A DNA stretch of 64,000 nt from Janthinobacterium rivuli (GCF_009208735.1 NZ_WFLJ01000002.1:310001-374000), one strand, 5' to 3'. Shown: positions 52,418-62,019, numbered from the stretch's first letter. The notes: generated from the letters alone by a model not told the origin. Made by a program: numbers and translations.

Positions 52418-55400
52418 CCGTTTCATCGCCACCTGCTGCCAGCGGCGCGGCATCGTCTGGCTGGTACTGCTGTTCGTCGCCGCCTACGGCGTGTATTGCT
52501 GGAAGCAGCTGCCCATCGAAGCCTATCCCGACATCGCCGACGTCACTTCGCAAATCGTCACGCAGGTGCCGGGCCTGGGCGCCGAGGAAATCGAGCAGCA
52601 GATCACCATTCCGCTCGAGCGCGCCCTGCTGGGTACGCCCGGCATGCACGTGCTGCGCACGCGCAGCCTGTTCGCGCTGTCGCTGATCACGGTCGTGTTC
52701 GAGGATGGCAGCGATGGCTACTTCACGCGCGAGCGGCTGCAGGAGCGGCTCGCCAGCGTGAACCTGCCGTACGACGCCAAGCCGGGGCTCGATCCTTATA
52801 CCTCGCCGACAGGCGAGATCTACCGCTACACGCTGGAATCGACATCACGCAGCTTGCGCGAACTGTCCGAACTGCAGTTCTGGACCGTGATCCCGCGCCT
52901 GCAGCAGGTGCGCGGCGTGGCGGACGTCAGCAATTTCGGCGGCCTGACGACGCAATTCATGCTGGAACTCGATCCCGCAAAACTGGACAGCTACGGTTTC
53001 TCGCTGGCCCAGGTGAAGGACGCCATCAACGCCAACAACATCAGCGGCGGCGGCAGCGTCATCGACCGCGGCCAGCAATCGTACGTGGTGCGCGGCGTGG
53101 GCTTGCTGCATTCGCTCGACGACATGGGCAACGTCGTCGTCAGCAGCAAGGACGGCGTGCCCGTGCTGGTGAAGGACCTGGGCAAGCTCGCCTACGGCAA
53201 CGTGGAACGGCGCGGCATCCTCGGCAAGGATGACAACCCCGACACCATCGAAGGCATCACCCTGCTGCTGAAGGATTTCAATCCGTCCGAGGCGCTGGCC
53301 GGCATCCATGCGGCCGTCGATGACTTGAACGCCAATGTGCTGCCGAAGGACGTCAAGGTCGTGCCTTACCTGGACCGCAGCTCGCTGATCGACGCCACCC
53401 TGCACACGGTCAGTTATACCTTGAGCGAAGGCATGCTGCTGGTCGCCCTGGTGCTGCTGCTGTTTTTGGGCAGCCCGCGCGCGGCCGCCATCGTCGCGCT
53501 GACGATTCCGCTGGCCCTGCTGATCGCCTTCATCTTCATGCACCACTTTAAAATTCCCGCCAACCTGCTGTCCTTGGGGGCGATCGACTTCGGCATCCTC
53601 GTCGACGGTTCCGTGGTGGTACTGGAAAACATGCTGCGCCGCCGCGAGCGCGAACAGGAGCGGCCCCTCACCCTGCACGACGCCATCGAGGCGACCCTGC
53701 AGGTGGCGCGTCCCATCATGTTCGGCATGGCCGTCATCATCGCCGCTTATTTACCCCTGTTCGCCTTCCAGCGCATCGAGTACAAGCTGTTTTCGCCCAT
53801 GGCGTATGCGGTGGGCGCGGCGCTGGTGGGCGCGCTGGTGGTGGCGCTGGTGCTGATACCGGGCCTGGCCTGGCTGGCCTTGCGCAAGCCGCGCCGCACC
53901 TTCCACAACCGCGTGCTGGACAAGCTGGCGGCCGCGTATGGGCGCTTCCTCGAGCGCATGGTCGGCAGGAAGCGCTGGGTGGCGATGGTGTGCGCCGGAT
54001 CGCTCGCGGCGCTTGCCATCCTGGGCGCGAGCATCGGGCGCGACTTCCTGCCCTACCTCGATGAAGGTTCGCTGTGGCTGCAGGTGCAGATGCCGCCCGG
54101 GATCACTCTGGACAAGGCGTCGGAGATGGCCAGCGAACTGCGCCGCGCCGCGCTGGAGTTTCCGGAAGTGTCGACCATCGTCACGCAAACGGGGCGCAAC
54201 GACGACGGCACCGATTACTGGACGCCGTCGCATATCGAAGCGAGCGTGGGCCTGCATCCGTACAAGAGCTGGAAGTCGGGCATGAGCAAGCAGCAGCTGA
54301 TCGCGAAAATGAACGCGCGCTTCGCCCGCATGCCCGGTGTCACGGTGGCCTTCATGCAACCGATGATCGATGGCGTGCAGGATAAATTGTCGGGCGCGCA
54401 CAGCGACCTGACGGTGAAGATCTTCGGCAACGACCTCGATGAAGTGCGCGCCATCGCCGGCAAGGTGGCAAATGTCCTGAAGACCATCCCCGGCGCCTCC
54501 GACGTGGCGGTGGACGTGGAGCCGCCGCTGCCCAACCTGAAGGTGGAACTGGACAGGGCAAAAGCGGCCCGCTACGGCATCAACGCGGCCGACGTGGCCG
54601 ACCTGATTGCCACCGGCATCGGCGGCGCGCCCATCGGCCAGGTCTACGTGGGCGAGAAAAGCTACGACATCGCCGTGCGCTTCCCGCCGGCCACGCGTTC
54701 CAGCCCGGACGCCATCGCCAGCCTGAAGCTCACCGCCGCCAACGGCGCGAGGATTCCACTGGCGCAGGTGGCCACCATCGGCACCACCTCGGGCGAAAGC
54801 GTGATCGTGCGCGAGATGGGACGGCGCCACATCATCGTGCGCCTGAATGCCCGCGGACGCGACCTGGCCGGTTTCCTGGCCGAGGCGCGCCCGCGCGTGG
54901 CGCAAGCCGTGGCGGGCGAGCACCAGCGCATCAGCGTCGAATGGGGCGGCCAGTTCGAAAACCTGCAGCGCGCGCAAAGCCGATTGGCCCTGATCCTGCC
55001 GATGACCCTGGGCGCCATGTTCCTGCTGCTGTTTGGCCAGTTCCGCAACCTGCGCCAGCCCGCGCTGGTCTTGCTGGCCGTGCCGCTGGCCATGCTGGGC
55101 GGCCTGGCCGCGCTGCACCTGCGCGGCATGACCTTGAATGTGTCGAGCGCCGTCGGCTTCATCGCCCTGTTCGGCGTGGCCGTCCTGAATGCCGTGCTGA
55201 TGCTGGCGCAGATCAACCGCTTGCGCAGCGGCGAGGGGAAAAGCTTGCGCGAGGCCGTGCTGGAGGGTGCGCGCGACCGCATGCGTCCCGTGCTGATGAC
55301 GGCCACCGTGGCCGCCCTGGGCCTGACGCCCGCCATGCTGGCGACTAGCCTGGGCAGCGACGTGCAGCGCCCGCTGGCCACCGTCGTGGTGGGCGGCCTG

Positions 55401-55511
55401 GTGACGGCGACGGCGCTGACCCTGCTGCTGTTGCCGGCCCTGTATTACCTGATCGAGGCGCACGTACACAAGCGCCAGACCGACAAAGGAGTAAACCATG
55501 ACACGTTTTAA
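52410..55511 (+). CDS. Heavy-metal RND efflux pump (CzcA/CusA family)
   Basis: A 1033-residue inner-membrane pump with twelve membrane segments. The TM4 signature IDFGILVDGSVVVLENMLRR is that of heavy-metal (HME) exporters, in the DFG...DGS form seen with divalent cations such as Co, Zn and Cd, rather than the Cu/Ag form. YPDIADVTSQIVTQVPGLGAEEIEQQIT is the usual N-terminal block. It is coupled to the adaptor by an eight-base overlap and overlaps the outer-membrane factor gene by 14 bases, so the three proteins are made together. The metal is inferred only from family. Confidence 0.93.
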   Translation: MIDRFIATCCQRRGIVWLVLLFVAAYGVYCWKQLPIEAYPDIADVTSQIVTQVPGLGAEEIEQQITIPLERALLGTPGMHVLRTRSLFALSLITVVFEDGSDGYFTRERLQERLASVNLPYDAKPGLDPYTSPTGEIYRYTLESTSRSLRELSELQFWTVIPRLQQVRGVADVSNFGGLTTQFMLELDPAKLDSYGFSLAQVKDAINANNISGGGSVIDRGQQSYVVRGVGLLHSLDDMGNVVVSSKDGVPVLVKDLGKLAYGNVERRGILGKDDNPDTIEGITLLLKDFNPSEALAGIHAAVDDLNANVLPKDVKVVPYLDRSSLIDATLHTVSYTLSEGMLLVALVLLLFLGSPRAAAIVALTIPLALLIAFIFMHHFKIPANLLSLGAIDFGILVDGSVVVLENMLRRREREQERPLTLHDAIEATLQVARPIMFGMAVIIAAYLPLFAFQRIEYKLFSPMAYAVGAALVGALVVALVLIPGLAWLALRKPRRTFHNRVLDKLAAAYGRFLERMVGRKRWVAMVCAGSLAALAILGASIGRDFLPYLDEGSLWLQVQMPPGITLDKASEMASELRRAALEFPEVSTIVTQTGRNDDGTDYWTPSHIEASVGLHPYKSWKSGMSKQQLIAKMNARFARMPGVTVAFMQPMIDGVQDKLSGAHSDLTVKIFGNDLDEVRAIAGKVANVLKTIPGASDVAVDVEPPLPNLKVELDRAKAARYGINAADVADLIATGIGGAPIGQVYVGEKSYDIAVRFPPATRSSPDAIASLKLTAANGARIPLAQVATIGTTSGESVIVREMGRRHIIVRLNARGRDLAGFLAEARPRVAQAVAGEHQRISVEWGGQFENLQRAQSRLALILPMTLGAMFLLLFGQFRNLRQPALVLLAVPLAMLGGLAALHLRGMTLNVSSAVGFIALFGVAVLNAVLMLAQINRLRSGEGKSLREAVLEGARDRMRPVLMTATVAALGLTPAMLATSLGSDVQRPLATVVVGGLVTATALTLLLLPALYYLIEAHVHKRQTDKGVNHDTF

Positions 55512-56775
55512 TGTACTGCTGGCGGCCTGGCTGCTGGCCCCCTGCGCCTTCGCCGCGCCCTTGAGTTTTGAAAGCTACCTGGCCGCCGTGGAAAGCCACA
55601 GCCTGGAACTGCAGGCGCAGCAGGAAGGCATCACGTCGGCCAAGGCCGGCATCGGCATCGCCGGTCTGCGTCCCGACCCGGAATTCACGCTGGGCGCCAC
55701 GCGCGAGACGGTGCGCAGCGTCGAGCACCGCCCCATCACGTGGAATCCGGCCATCAGCATGGCCATCGAGACGGGCGGCAAGCGCGCCGCGCGATTAAAA
55801 GCAGCGCACAGCAATGTCGCGCTGGCCGAGGAAACGGTGGCAGGTTTCAGGAGCGCACTGTATGGCACGGCCGCGGCCGCGTTCACGGAAGCGTGCCGCA
55901 CGCGCGACGTCACCGCGCGCAAGGAACAGACCATGGCGGCCCTGTCGAAGGTGGTCGAGGCGAACGCCGTGCGGCGCAAGGCGGGCGACGTGGGCGGCAT
56001 CGAGCTGCTGCAATCGCGCGTGGAGCGCGACCAGTTCCAGGCCGACCTGGCGCAGGCGCGCAGCGAAGCCGACAGCGCCATGTTGAATTTGTCGCCGCCC
56101 TTGGGCCGCCAGTTCGACAGCCTGTTTCCGGACGCGCAGCTGGCCTGTGACTTCGCCGCGTTTGCGGGCGGCGAAACCAGCACCCTCGTGCCGCAGGCGC
56201 TGCGCGAACGCAGCGACGTGCGCATCGCCCGCGCCATCCTGGACAATCTGCGCGATGGCGCGGCCCTGGTGCGCGCCAACCGCGCCGTCGACCCGACCGT
56301 CACCGTGGGCCTGGCCGCCGCGCGCGGCGATCACGACGGATTTGACGCCAGCGGCAATCCCGTCGACGGGTCACCGCGCTCACGCGCATTGAGCCTCTCG
56401 CTGGCCATCCCCATCCCCCTCTCGCGTCGCGACAAGGGCGACATCGTGCAGGCGGAGTCCGGCGTGACACAGGCCATGCTGGCCCTGCGCCAGGCGGAAC
56501 TGACAGCGGAAACGCAAGTGCGCACGGCGCAGCGCCAGCTGCGGGCGGCGCAGGACAGGCTGGCGCGCTACCGCGACGGCGTGCTGGTCGATGCGCAAAA
56601 GGTGGTCGATGGCATGCGCCTGTCCTACGTCAAAGGCAATGCCACGCTGCTGGAATGGCTGGCGGCGCAGCGTTCGGCCGATGAGGCGTACCAGGGCTAT
56701 GTGCAGGCGCGCGCCGATGCGGCCATCGCCAGCACGCAACTGCAACTGGCGCTTGGCCAGCGGCCGCGTTTGTAG
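55498..56775 (+). CDS. TolC/CzcC-type outer-membrane efflux protein
   Basis: A 425-residue outer-membrane channel subunit. A signal peptide (residues 1-20, ending CAFAA) is followed by two OEP repeats with long helices, for example FESYLAAVESHSLELQAQQEGITSAKAG and VQAESGVTQAMLALRQAELTAETQVRTAQRQL. It forms the exit duct of the CzcCBA-type complex with the two preceding genes. Confidence 0.92.
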   Translation: MTRFNVLLAAWLLAPCAFAAPLSFESYLAAVESHSLELQAQQEGITSAKAGIGIAGLRPDPEFTLGATRETVRSVEHRPITWNPAISMAIETGGKRAARLKAAHSNVALAEETVAGFRSALYGTAAAAFTEACRTRDVTARKEQTMAALSKVVEANAVRRKAGDVGGIELLQSRVERDQFQADLAQARSEADSAMLNLSPPLGRQFDSLFPDAQLACDFAAFAGGETSTLVPQALRERSDVRIARAILDNLRDGAALVRANRAVDPTVTVGLAAARGDHDGFDASGNPVDGSPRSRALSLSLAIPIPLSRRDKGDIVQAESGVTQAMLALRQAELTAETQVRTAQRQLRAAQDRLARYRDGVLVDAQKVVDGMRLSYVKGNATLLEWLAAQRSADEAYQGYVQARADAAIASTQLQLALGQRPRL

Positions 56776-56841
56776 CGGGAGGAAAGGAAAACGAGGGGAT
56801 ACCGGCGCGGCGATGCCGCACCGGTCGTCGGGAACGGGGAA

Positions 56842-57048
56842 TTACTGGGGCTGGGCGGGCGCGTCGCCTTCGGCGGCCGGATCGGCGTCGACGTCGGCGT
56901 CGTCCGCTTCCGGCTCATCGCCTTCGCTGCCATCGGCCGGCTTCGGATTGTTCTTCGCTTCCAGCTTGCGCCTGGCTTTTTCCTCGGCTTTCTTCTTCTT
57001 TTCCAGCTCTTTTTGCCGTTTTTCGTATTGGAAATTTGTCTTGGCCAT
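56842..57048 (-). CDS. Small charged coiled-coil protein
   Basis: A 68-residue protein. The first 35 residues are a Lys/Glu-rich helix (MAKTNFQYEKRQKELEKKKKAEE...), the rest is acidic and low-complexity (GSEGDEPEADDADVD). I know of similar short proteins with the same N-terminal motif in betaproteobacteria, without a known function. It lies between the RND operon (convergent) and xerD, with about 80 bp of AT-rich sequence on its 5' side. Confidence 0.7.
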   Translation of the reverse strand: MAKTNFQYEKRQKELEKKKKAEEKARRKLEAKNNPKPADGSEGDEPEADDADVDADPAAEGDAPAQPQ

Positions 57049-57128
57049 TTACTACCTCTTTAGTTTTTAGATGTTACAGATAAGCACATAAGGCACATTA
57101 TGACGTAATTGAACCAAACACCAAATGT

Positions 57129-58046
57129 TTAGCCTCGCGGATGATGCTGCGCATGCAGCAGTTTCAGCCGTTCGCGGGCCACATGCGTGTAAATCTGCGT
57201 GGTGGAAATATCGGAGTGACCCAGTAACAATTGCACAACACGCAAGTCCGCGCCATGGTTGAGCAAATGCGTGGCGAACGCATGGCGCAGGGTGTGCGGC
57301 GACAGCGGCGCCGTGATGCCGGCGCTCAGCGCGTGTTTCTTGATGATGACCCAGAACATTTGCCGCGTCATGGCGCCCCCGCGCCGCGTGACGAACAGCG
57401 CATCATCCATCTGGCCGTCGAGGATGACGCCGCGCGCTTCCTTCAGGTAGCGCTCGATCCACAGCCGCGCCTGTTCGCCGAACGGCACCAGCCGCGTCTT
57501 GCTGCCCTTGCCCGTGATGCGCAGCACGCCATCGTTGAGGCTCAGCTCCACGGATTTCAAGTCCACCAGTTCCGACACGCGCAAGCCGCTCGCGTACATG
57601 AGTTCGAGCATCGTGCGCTCGCGCAAGCCCAGCGGCGTGCTCACGTCGGGCGCCGCCAGCAAGGCCTCGACTTGCGCTTCGCTCAAGGTGTGCACGAAGC
57701 GCGCCGGCTGCTTGGCCGAGACCATCTTCAGGCACGGGTCGGCGGCGATATGCTTGTGCCGCAGGGCCAGCTGGTAAAAACGCTTGAGCACGGACAGGCG
57801 CCGGTTCGACGACGTCGCCTTGCTCTCGTCGTGGCGGGCGGCGAAATACGCCTCGATGTCGGCCGTGGATACCTCGTACAGGCCCTCGCGCCCGGGCCGG
57901 TTCACTTCCAGCCAGCGGGCAAACAAGCGCATGTCGCGCCGGTAGGCGTCCAGCGAGTTTTTCGACAGGCCGTCTTCCAGCCACAGGCTGTCGCAGAATT
58001 CATCGATCAGGGTGGCGTTGTCCGGTGCCAGCAGGCTGTTCATCAT
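57129..58046 (-). CDS. xerD: Tyrosine recombinase XerD
   Basis: A 305-residue recombinase that, with XerC, resolves chromosome dimers at dif under FtsK control. The N-terminal SAM-like domain starts EFCDSLWLEDGLSKNSLDAYRRDMRLFARWL. The catalytic residues are Arg in ASGLRVSELVDLK, Lys in TGKGSKTRLVP, His/Arg in LSPHTLRHAFATHLL, His in LLGHSDISTTQIYTHV and Tyr in IYTHV. It is not a phage integrase: no att site or mobile genes are near. I chose the ATG at 58046 (ATGATGA next to the ogt stop, GGGG before it); a GTG at 58058 is possible. Confidence 0.94.
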   Translation of the reverse strand: MMNSLLAPDNATLIDEFCDSLWLEDGLSKNSLDAYRRDMRLFARWLEVNRPGREGLYEVSTADIEAYFAARHDESKATSSNRRLSVLKRFYQLALRHKHIAADPCLKMVSAKQPARFVHTLSEAQVEALLAAPDVSTPLGLRERTMLELMYASGLRVSELVDLKSVELSLNDGVLRITGKGSKTRLVPFGEQARLWIERYLKEARGVILDGQMDDALFVTRRGGAMTRQMFWVIIKKHALSAGITAPLSPHTLRHAFATHLLNHGADLRVVQLLLGHSDISTTQIYTHVARERLKLLHAQHHPRG

Positions 58047-58555
58047 CGTGTTGAGCACCCCATGCGCGCCACGCCTTCATGCGCCAGCAGCCAGCGCTTC
58101 ACGCCCAGGTGGAATCCCGTCGCGTCGTCGTGGTGCGCAAAGCCGCCCAGGCCGCCAGCGGCCGTGACGCGGTGGCAGGGGATAACCACGGGAAACCAGT
58201 TGGCGCCGCATGCCTGGCCCACGGCGCGCGGGGCCGAGCCGATCAGCCGCGCCACGTCGCCATACGTGCGCACCTGGCCGCGCGGGATGCCGGCGATCGC
58301 CGTCCATACGCGTTGCTGGTAGGCGCTGCCCAAGCCTGCCAGCGGCAGGTCGAACGGCGCATCGGGATCGTGGAAATAGCGCGTCAGCTGCACACAAGCG
58401 CGCTCGGAGACGGCATCCTGCGGCGCCTTCTCGTCGAAGTGCGGCGGCAGGTAGACCAGTTCGCATAGCTGGCCGTCCTGCGCGCGCACGCCCATGGCGC
58501 CGAACGGCGCGGCCATGATGGCGCTGAACAGTTCACTGCCCTGTTGTTTTTTCAT
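58043..58555 (-). CDS. ogt: Methylated-DNA--protein-cysteine methyltransferase
   Basis: A 170-residue DNA-repair protein that removes O6-alkyl groups from guanine by irreversible transfer to its own cysteine. The helix-turn-helix is in GIPRGQVRTYGDVARLIGSAPRAVGQACGAN, and the active site is PVVIPCHRVTAAGGLGGFA. It lacks the Ada regulatory domain, so it is the Ogt/AGT type. The ATG at 58555 is preferred over an earlier ATG at 58582, but neither has a clear ribosome site. It overlaps xerD by four bases. Confidence 0.9.
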   Translation of the reverse strand: MKKQQGSELFSAIMAAPFGAMGVRAQDGQLCELVYLPPHFDEKAPQDAVSERACVQLTRYFHDPDAPFDLPLAGLGSAYQQRVWTAIAGIPRGQVRTYGDVARLIGSAPRAVGQACGANWFPVVIPCHRVTAAGGLGGFAHHDDATGFHLGVKRWLLAHEGVARMGCSTR

Positions 58556-58980
58556 CTGCTGATCATTATTCAAGTGTGGCATATATGCAACTTGCCGGCG
58601 CCGGAAACAGCGCCTTGGGAATTATGCACCGACTTTGGGCGTGTCGGCGGACGTTTCCCCGGCACGAAAAAAAAGCGCACCAGTCGGTGCGCTTCAAATA
58701 TTGCTTCACGTTCCCGGTCGTTTGGGTCCGCCGGTGCCGGCTTGTGGCCGCAGACAGCTATGACTCAACAACTTCTGTGAAACGTGTGTCTCCTCAATAT
58801 ATCCCCGGTATCAATACCGTTTTTATAGACCACTCCCCCACTAACTTTATTGCCAATTCTGTCTTTCAGCCTTGCTACCTGGGCGTATATGCATATACGT
58901 GTTTCCCCTTAAGGCTGCCCATCATAGCGCATTTATTCGGCCGGATCGACTTTTTTTGCACCATGACGGGGACAACTGTT
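58556..58980. other. Intergenic region with two opposed terminator-like hairpins
   Basis: This 425-bp stretch between the ogt start and the TRAP transporter end has no credible gene. It holds a minus-strand terminator at 58694-58666 and a plus-strand hairpin with T-run at 58806-58824 (CGGTAT/ATACCG then TTTTT). The part from 58780 to 58980 is AT-rich. A small RNA or a long TRAP 3' untranslated region could lie here. Confidence 0.45.
58666..58694 (-). terminator. Intrinsic terminator on the minus strand
   Basis: AAGCGCACC and GGTGCGCTT form a nine-base-pair stem around a four-base loop; on the minus strand it is followed by eight T. It ends transcripts coming from the TRAP operon side, about 290 nt after the dctM stop codon, and separates them from ogt-xerD. 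Confidence 0.8.
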
Positions 58981-60261
58981 TTAGTTGTAAATTAAATTTG
59001 GCAGCCACAGCGAGATTTGTGGTACGTAGGTGATCAAGCCCAGGAAGGCCAGCATCGTCAGCAGCCACGGCATCACGGCCACGGTCAGCTCCGAAATGCC
59101 CATCTTGGTGATGCCGGACGCCACATACAGGTTCAGGCCCACGGGCGGATGGCACATGCCGACCTCCATGTTGACCACGATCAAGATACCGAAGTGCACA
59201 GGGTCGATGCCCAGTTTCATGGCGACGGGGAACAGAATCGGCGCCATGATCAGCACGATGGACGACGGTTCCATGACGTTACCAGCCAACAACAGCAAGA
59301 CGTTGACCACCAGCAGGAAGCTGATCACGCCCAGGCCCTTGCCCGTGATCCATTCGGCCATCGCTTGCGGAATGTTCTCGCTGGTCATCAGGAACGAGAA
59401 CAGCACGGCATTCGTGATGATGTACAGCAGCATCGCCGACATGGCGGCCGAATCGAGCAAGACCTTGCCCACTTGCTTGATCTTCAAGTCCTTGTAGACG
59501 AAGACGGCGATGATGAAGGCATACACGGCAGCCATGGCGGCCGCTTCCGTGGGCGTGAACGCGCCCGAATAGATGCCGCCCATGACGATGACGATCAGGA
59601 GCAGGCCCCAGGCGCTCTTCTTGAACGTGACGAAGCGCTCGCCCCAGCTGGCCTTCTGCATGCGCGGATAGTTGTGCTTGCGCGCCAGGAACCACGTGGT
59701 CAGGCCCAGCAGCATGGCCAGCATCATGCCGGGAATCACGCCCGCCATGAACAGCTTGCCCACCGAGGTATTCGTGCTGACGGAATACATCACCATCACG
59801 ATCGATGGCGGTATCAAAATACCCAGCGCGCCCGAGGTGGTGATGACGCCGGCGCCGAAGCCGCGCGGATAACCCTGCTTGACCATGGCCGGCAGGATGA
59901 TGGAGCCGATCGCCACCACGGTGGCGGGGCTGGAGCCGGAGACGGCCGCGAACAGCGCGCACGCCATCACGCCGGCCAGCGCCAGGCCGCCATGCCAGTG
60001 GCCCACCATGGAGCTGGCGAAGTTGATCATGCGCCGCGCCACCCCGCCATGCGTGAGGAAGTTGCCCGCCAAAATGAAGAACGGGATGGCCATGATCTCG
60101 AATTTCTCGATGCCCGTGAAAATCTTCAGGGCCACCGATTCGATGGGTACGCTGGTCATGGTGAACAGGAAGGTGAGCACCGTCAGGCCCAGCGAAATGG
60201 AAATCGGCATGCCGGTCAGCATCAGCGCCAGCAGCAACACAAAAATAATCAGCGCGTTCAT
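58981..60261 (-). CDS. dctM: TRAP transporter large permease DctM
   Basis: A 426-residue inner-membrane protein with about twelve hydrophobic segments. Blocks such as GMPISISLGLTVLTFLF, LAGNFLTHGGVARRMINFA, AAVSGSSPATVVAIGSIILPAM and LIPPSIVMVMYS are the transport core of DctM. Together with DctQ it imports a substrate delivered by DctP, driven by a sodium or proton gradient. Its start overlaps the dctQ stop (ATGA). Confidence 0.95.
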   Translation of the reverse strand: MNALIIFVLLLALMLTGMPISISLGLTVLTFLFTMTSVPIESVALKIFTGIEKFEIMAIPFFILAGNFLTHGGVARRMINFASSMVGHWHGGLALAGVMACALFAAVSGSSPATVVAIGSIILPAMVKQGYPRGFGAGVITTSGALGILIPPSIVMVMYSVSTNTSVGKLFMAGVIPGMMLAMLLGLTTWFLARKHNYPRMQKASWGERFVTFKKSAWGLLLIVIVMGGIYSGAFTPTEAAAMAAVYAFIIAVFVYKDLKIKQVGKVLLDSAAMSAMLLYIITNAVLFSFLMTSENIPQAMAEWITGKGLGVISFLLVVNVLLLLAGNVMEPSSIVLIMAPILFPVAMKLGIDPVHFGILIVVNMEVGMCHPPVGLNLYVASGITKMGISELTVAVMPWLLTMLAFLGLITYVPQISLWLPNLIYN

Positions 60262-60830
60262 GCCTTGGCTCCTTTTTCTTCCGCCGTCAATTCGTCTTCC
60301 AGCCCCTCGACGTGCGAGTGGTCATGTTTCGGCAAGGTGCCCGTCTTGATGAAATGCACCATCACCTGCAGGAAACGGAAGCACATCAGGTAGGAACCGA
60401 GCGGCACGGCCAGGTAGACCAGCCACATCGGGATTTCCATGTCGGCCGAGGTCTGGTCCGTGTGGCCGATCGACCACACGAAGCTGGCGCCCAAGGTCCC
60501 CACGATGCCCGTAAACAGGGCGCCGGCGCCCAGGCCGAAGACGATGAAGCGGTCGCGCCAGCGCGGGTTCATGCGGTTGATCAGCACGTCGACGCCCACG
60601 TGGATGCCCGTGCGCACGCCGTACGCGGCGCCGAATTTGGCCATCCAGACGAACATGTAGATGCACAGTTCCTGGGCCCAGCTGGTATTGATTTGAATCA
60701 GGAAGTCTTGCAGGCCGGGGATAGGCAAGCCTGCCAGATAGCGGTGCACGACCGCGACGAAGATGATGAAGGTGGCGGCGCCCATCAGGGACGCGATCAG
60801 CCACTCTTCCAGGTGATCCAGAAATTTCAT
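60258..60830 (-). CDS. dctQ: TRAP transporter small permease DctQ
   Basis: A 190-residue protein with four membrane segments (for example GAATFIIFVAVVHRYL, WAQELCIYMFVWMAKFGAAYGVRTG, FGLGAGALFTGIVGTLG, WLVYLAVPLGSYLMCFRFLQV). ELCIYMFVWMAKFGAAYGVRTG is the conserved core of DctQ. The C-terminus is Glu/Asp- and His-rich. It is coupled to dctM by a four-base overlap, and a hairpin stands between it and dctP. Confidence 0.92.
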   Translation of the reverse strand: MKFLDHLEEWLIASLMGAATFIIFVAVVHRYLAGLPIPGLQDFLIQINTSWAQELCIYMFVWMAKFGAAYGVRTGIHVGVDVLINRMNPRWRDRFIVFGLGAGALFTGIVGTLGASFVWSIGHTDQTSADMEIPMWLVYLAVPLGSYLMCFRFLQVMVHFIKTGTLPKHDHSHVEGLEDELTAEEKGAKA

Positions 60831-60919
60831 GGTGGACTTTCAAAGAATGCGGGTACGCTGACACCCGCGCAGGACGCGCAGGTGCCGTTGCTGCAGAAAG
60901 ACAGGGATGCCCCTGGCAA

Positions 60920-60937
60920 CCGCGCCGGGTGGCGCGG
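60920..60937 (-). terminator. Intercistronic hairpin between dctP and dctQ
   Basis: CCGCGCC and GGCGCGG form a perfect seven-base stem around a four-base loop, directly after the dctP stop codon. No T-run follows. In TRAP operons such a hairpin fits partial termination or 3'-end stabilisation that gives more binding protein than permease. Confidence 0.55.
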
Positions 60938-60946
60938 CCAGCGCTG

Positions 60947-61945
60947 TTACTTCGCGCTTTCCTTGTTGATGGCCGAGATCAGATCCTTGCCGATGCGCCC
61001 TTCCATGGCCTTCTGCACGGGCGCCAGCGCCTTGCGCCACTCGGCCTGTTCCTGCACCGTCAGGGTATATATCTGCGTCTTGCCCGCTTTCTTGATGGCG
61101 TCGAGCGCCTGGTCGTTGTCGCGCTGGGCGATGGCTTTTTCAAACGTGGTCGCTTCGCGCATGGCTTTTTCCAGCTGCGTGCGGATCTCGGGCGGCAGAC
61201 CGTCCCAGAATTTCTTGTTGACGATGACGGCATAGCCCAGGTAACCGTGGTTCGACACGGTCACGTGCTTTTGCACTTCATGCATCTTTTGCGTGTACAT
61301 GTTCGACGGCGGATTTTCCGTGCCGTCGACCACGCCCGTCTGCAGCGCCTGATACACTTCCGAGAAGGCCAGCACCTGCGGGTTGGCGCCCAGCGCGCGC
61401 ATCTGCGCGTCGAGCACCTTCGACGACTGGATGCGCATTTTCAGGCCCTTGAAGTCGGCCGGCGTGTGCAGCGGCTTGTTGGCCGACATCACCTTGAAGC
61501 CATTGTCCCAGTAGGCCAGGCCCGTGATACCCTTGGGTTCCAGCTTTTTCAGCAGGCTCTTGCCGATTTCGCCTTCGGTGACGTTGTACAGCGCCGTCTT
61601 GGTGGGGAAGATGTAGGGCAGGTCGAACGCTTCGAATTCCTTCACGCCCAGCGGGCCGAACTTGGCCAGCGACGGTGCCAGCATCTGCACGGCGCCCAGC
61701 TGCAGTGCTTCGAGCTCTTCCTTGTCCTTGTACAGCTGGCTGTTCGGGTAGAGTTCGACCTTGACCTTGCCATTTGTGGCTTTCTCGGCCAGCTGCTTGA
61801 AGCGTTCCGCGGCCTGGCCTTTCGGCGTATCGGTGGCCACGACGTGGCTGAACTTGATGACGATGGGGGCTTGCGCGTAAGCGTGGACGCCGGCGGTGGC
61901 GCCGATGGCCGCGCACAGCGCGACGAACATGGTTTTCATCTGCAT
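60947..61945 (-). CDS. dctP: TRAP transporter solute-binding protein DctP
   Basis: A 332-residue periplasmic binding protein. The signal peptide is residues 1-24 (MKTMFVALCAAIGATAGVHAYAQA). The family blocks are IKFSHVVATDTPKGQAAERFKQL, ELYPNSQLYKDKEEL, LPYIFP, the carboxylate-binding Arg in KGLKMRIQSSKV and GVVDGTENPPSNMYTQKMHEV. It resembles C4-dicarboxylate binders of the DctP type. The ATG at 61945 follows AGGAGACAAAA. It is first in a dctPQM operon, divergent from a sensor kinase. Confidence 0.95.
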   Translation of the reverse strand: MQMKTMFVALCAAIGATAGVHAYAQAPIVIKFSHVVATDTPKGQAAERFKQLAEKATNGKVKVELYPNSQLYKDKEELEALQLGAVQMLAPSLAKFGPLGVKEFEAFDLPYIFPTKTALYNVTEGEIGKSLLKKLEPKGITGLAYWDNGFKVMSANKPLHTPADFKGLKMRIQSSKVLDAQMRALGANPQVLAFSEVYQALQTGVVDGTENPPSNMYTQKMHEVQKHVTVSNHGYLGYAVIVNKKFWDGLPPEIRTQLEKAMREATTFEKAIAQRDNDQALDAIKKAGKTQIYTLTVQEQAEWRKALAPVQKAMEGRIGKDLISAINKESAK

Positions 61946-62019
61946 TTTTGTCTCCTGAGTGGTTTTTTTAAAAACTTTATTATTTGTCTACTTGAATATT
62001 GTGCCAAAGAAACTGCCAA

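Noticed and set aside
57129..58046. A tyrosine recombinase as sign of a prophage or integrative element.
   Set aside because: The sequence is of the housekeeping XerD type, no att repeats, tRNA junction or phage genes are near, and it is in operon with a DNA-repair gene.
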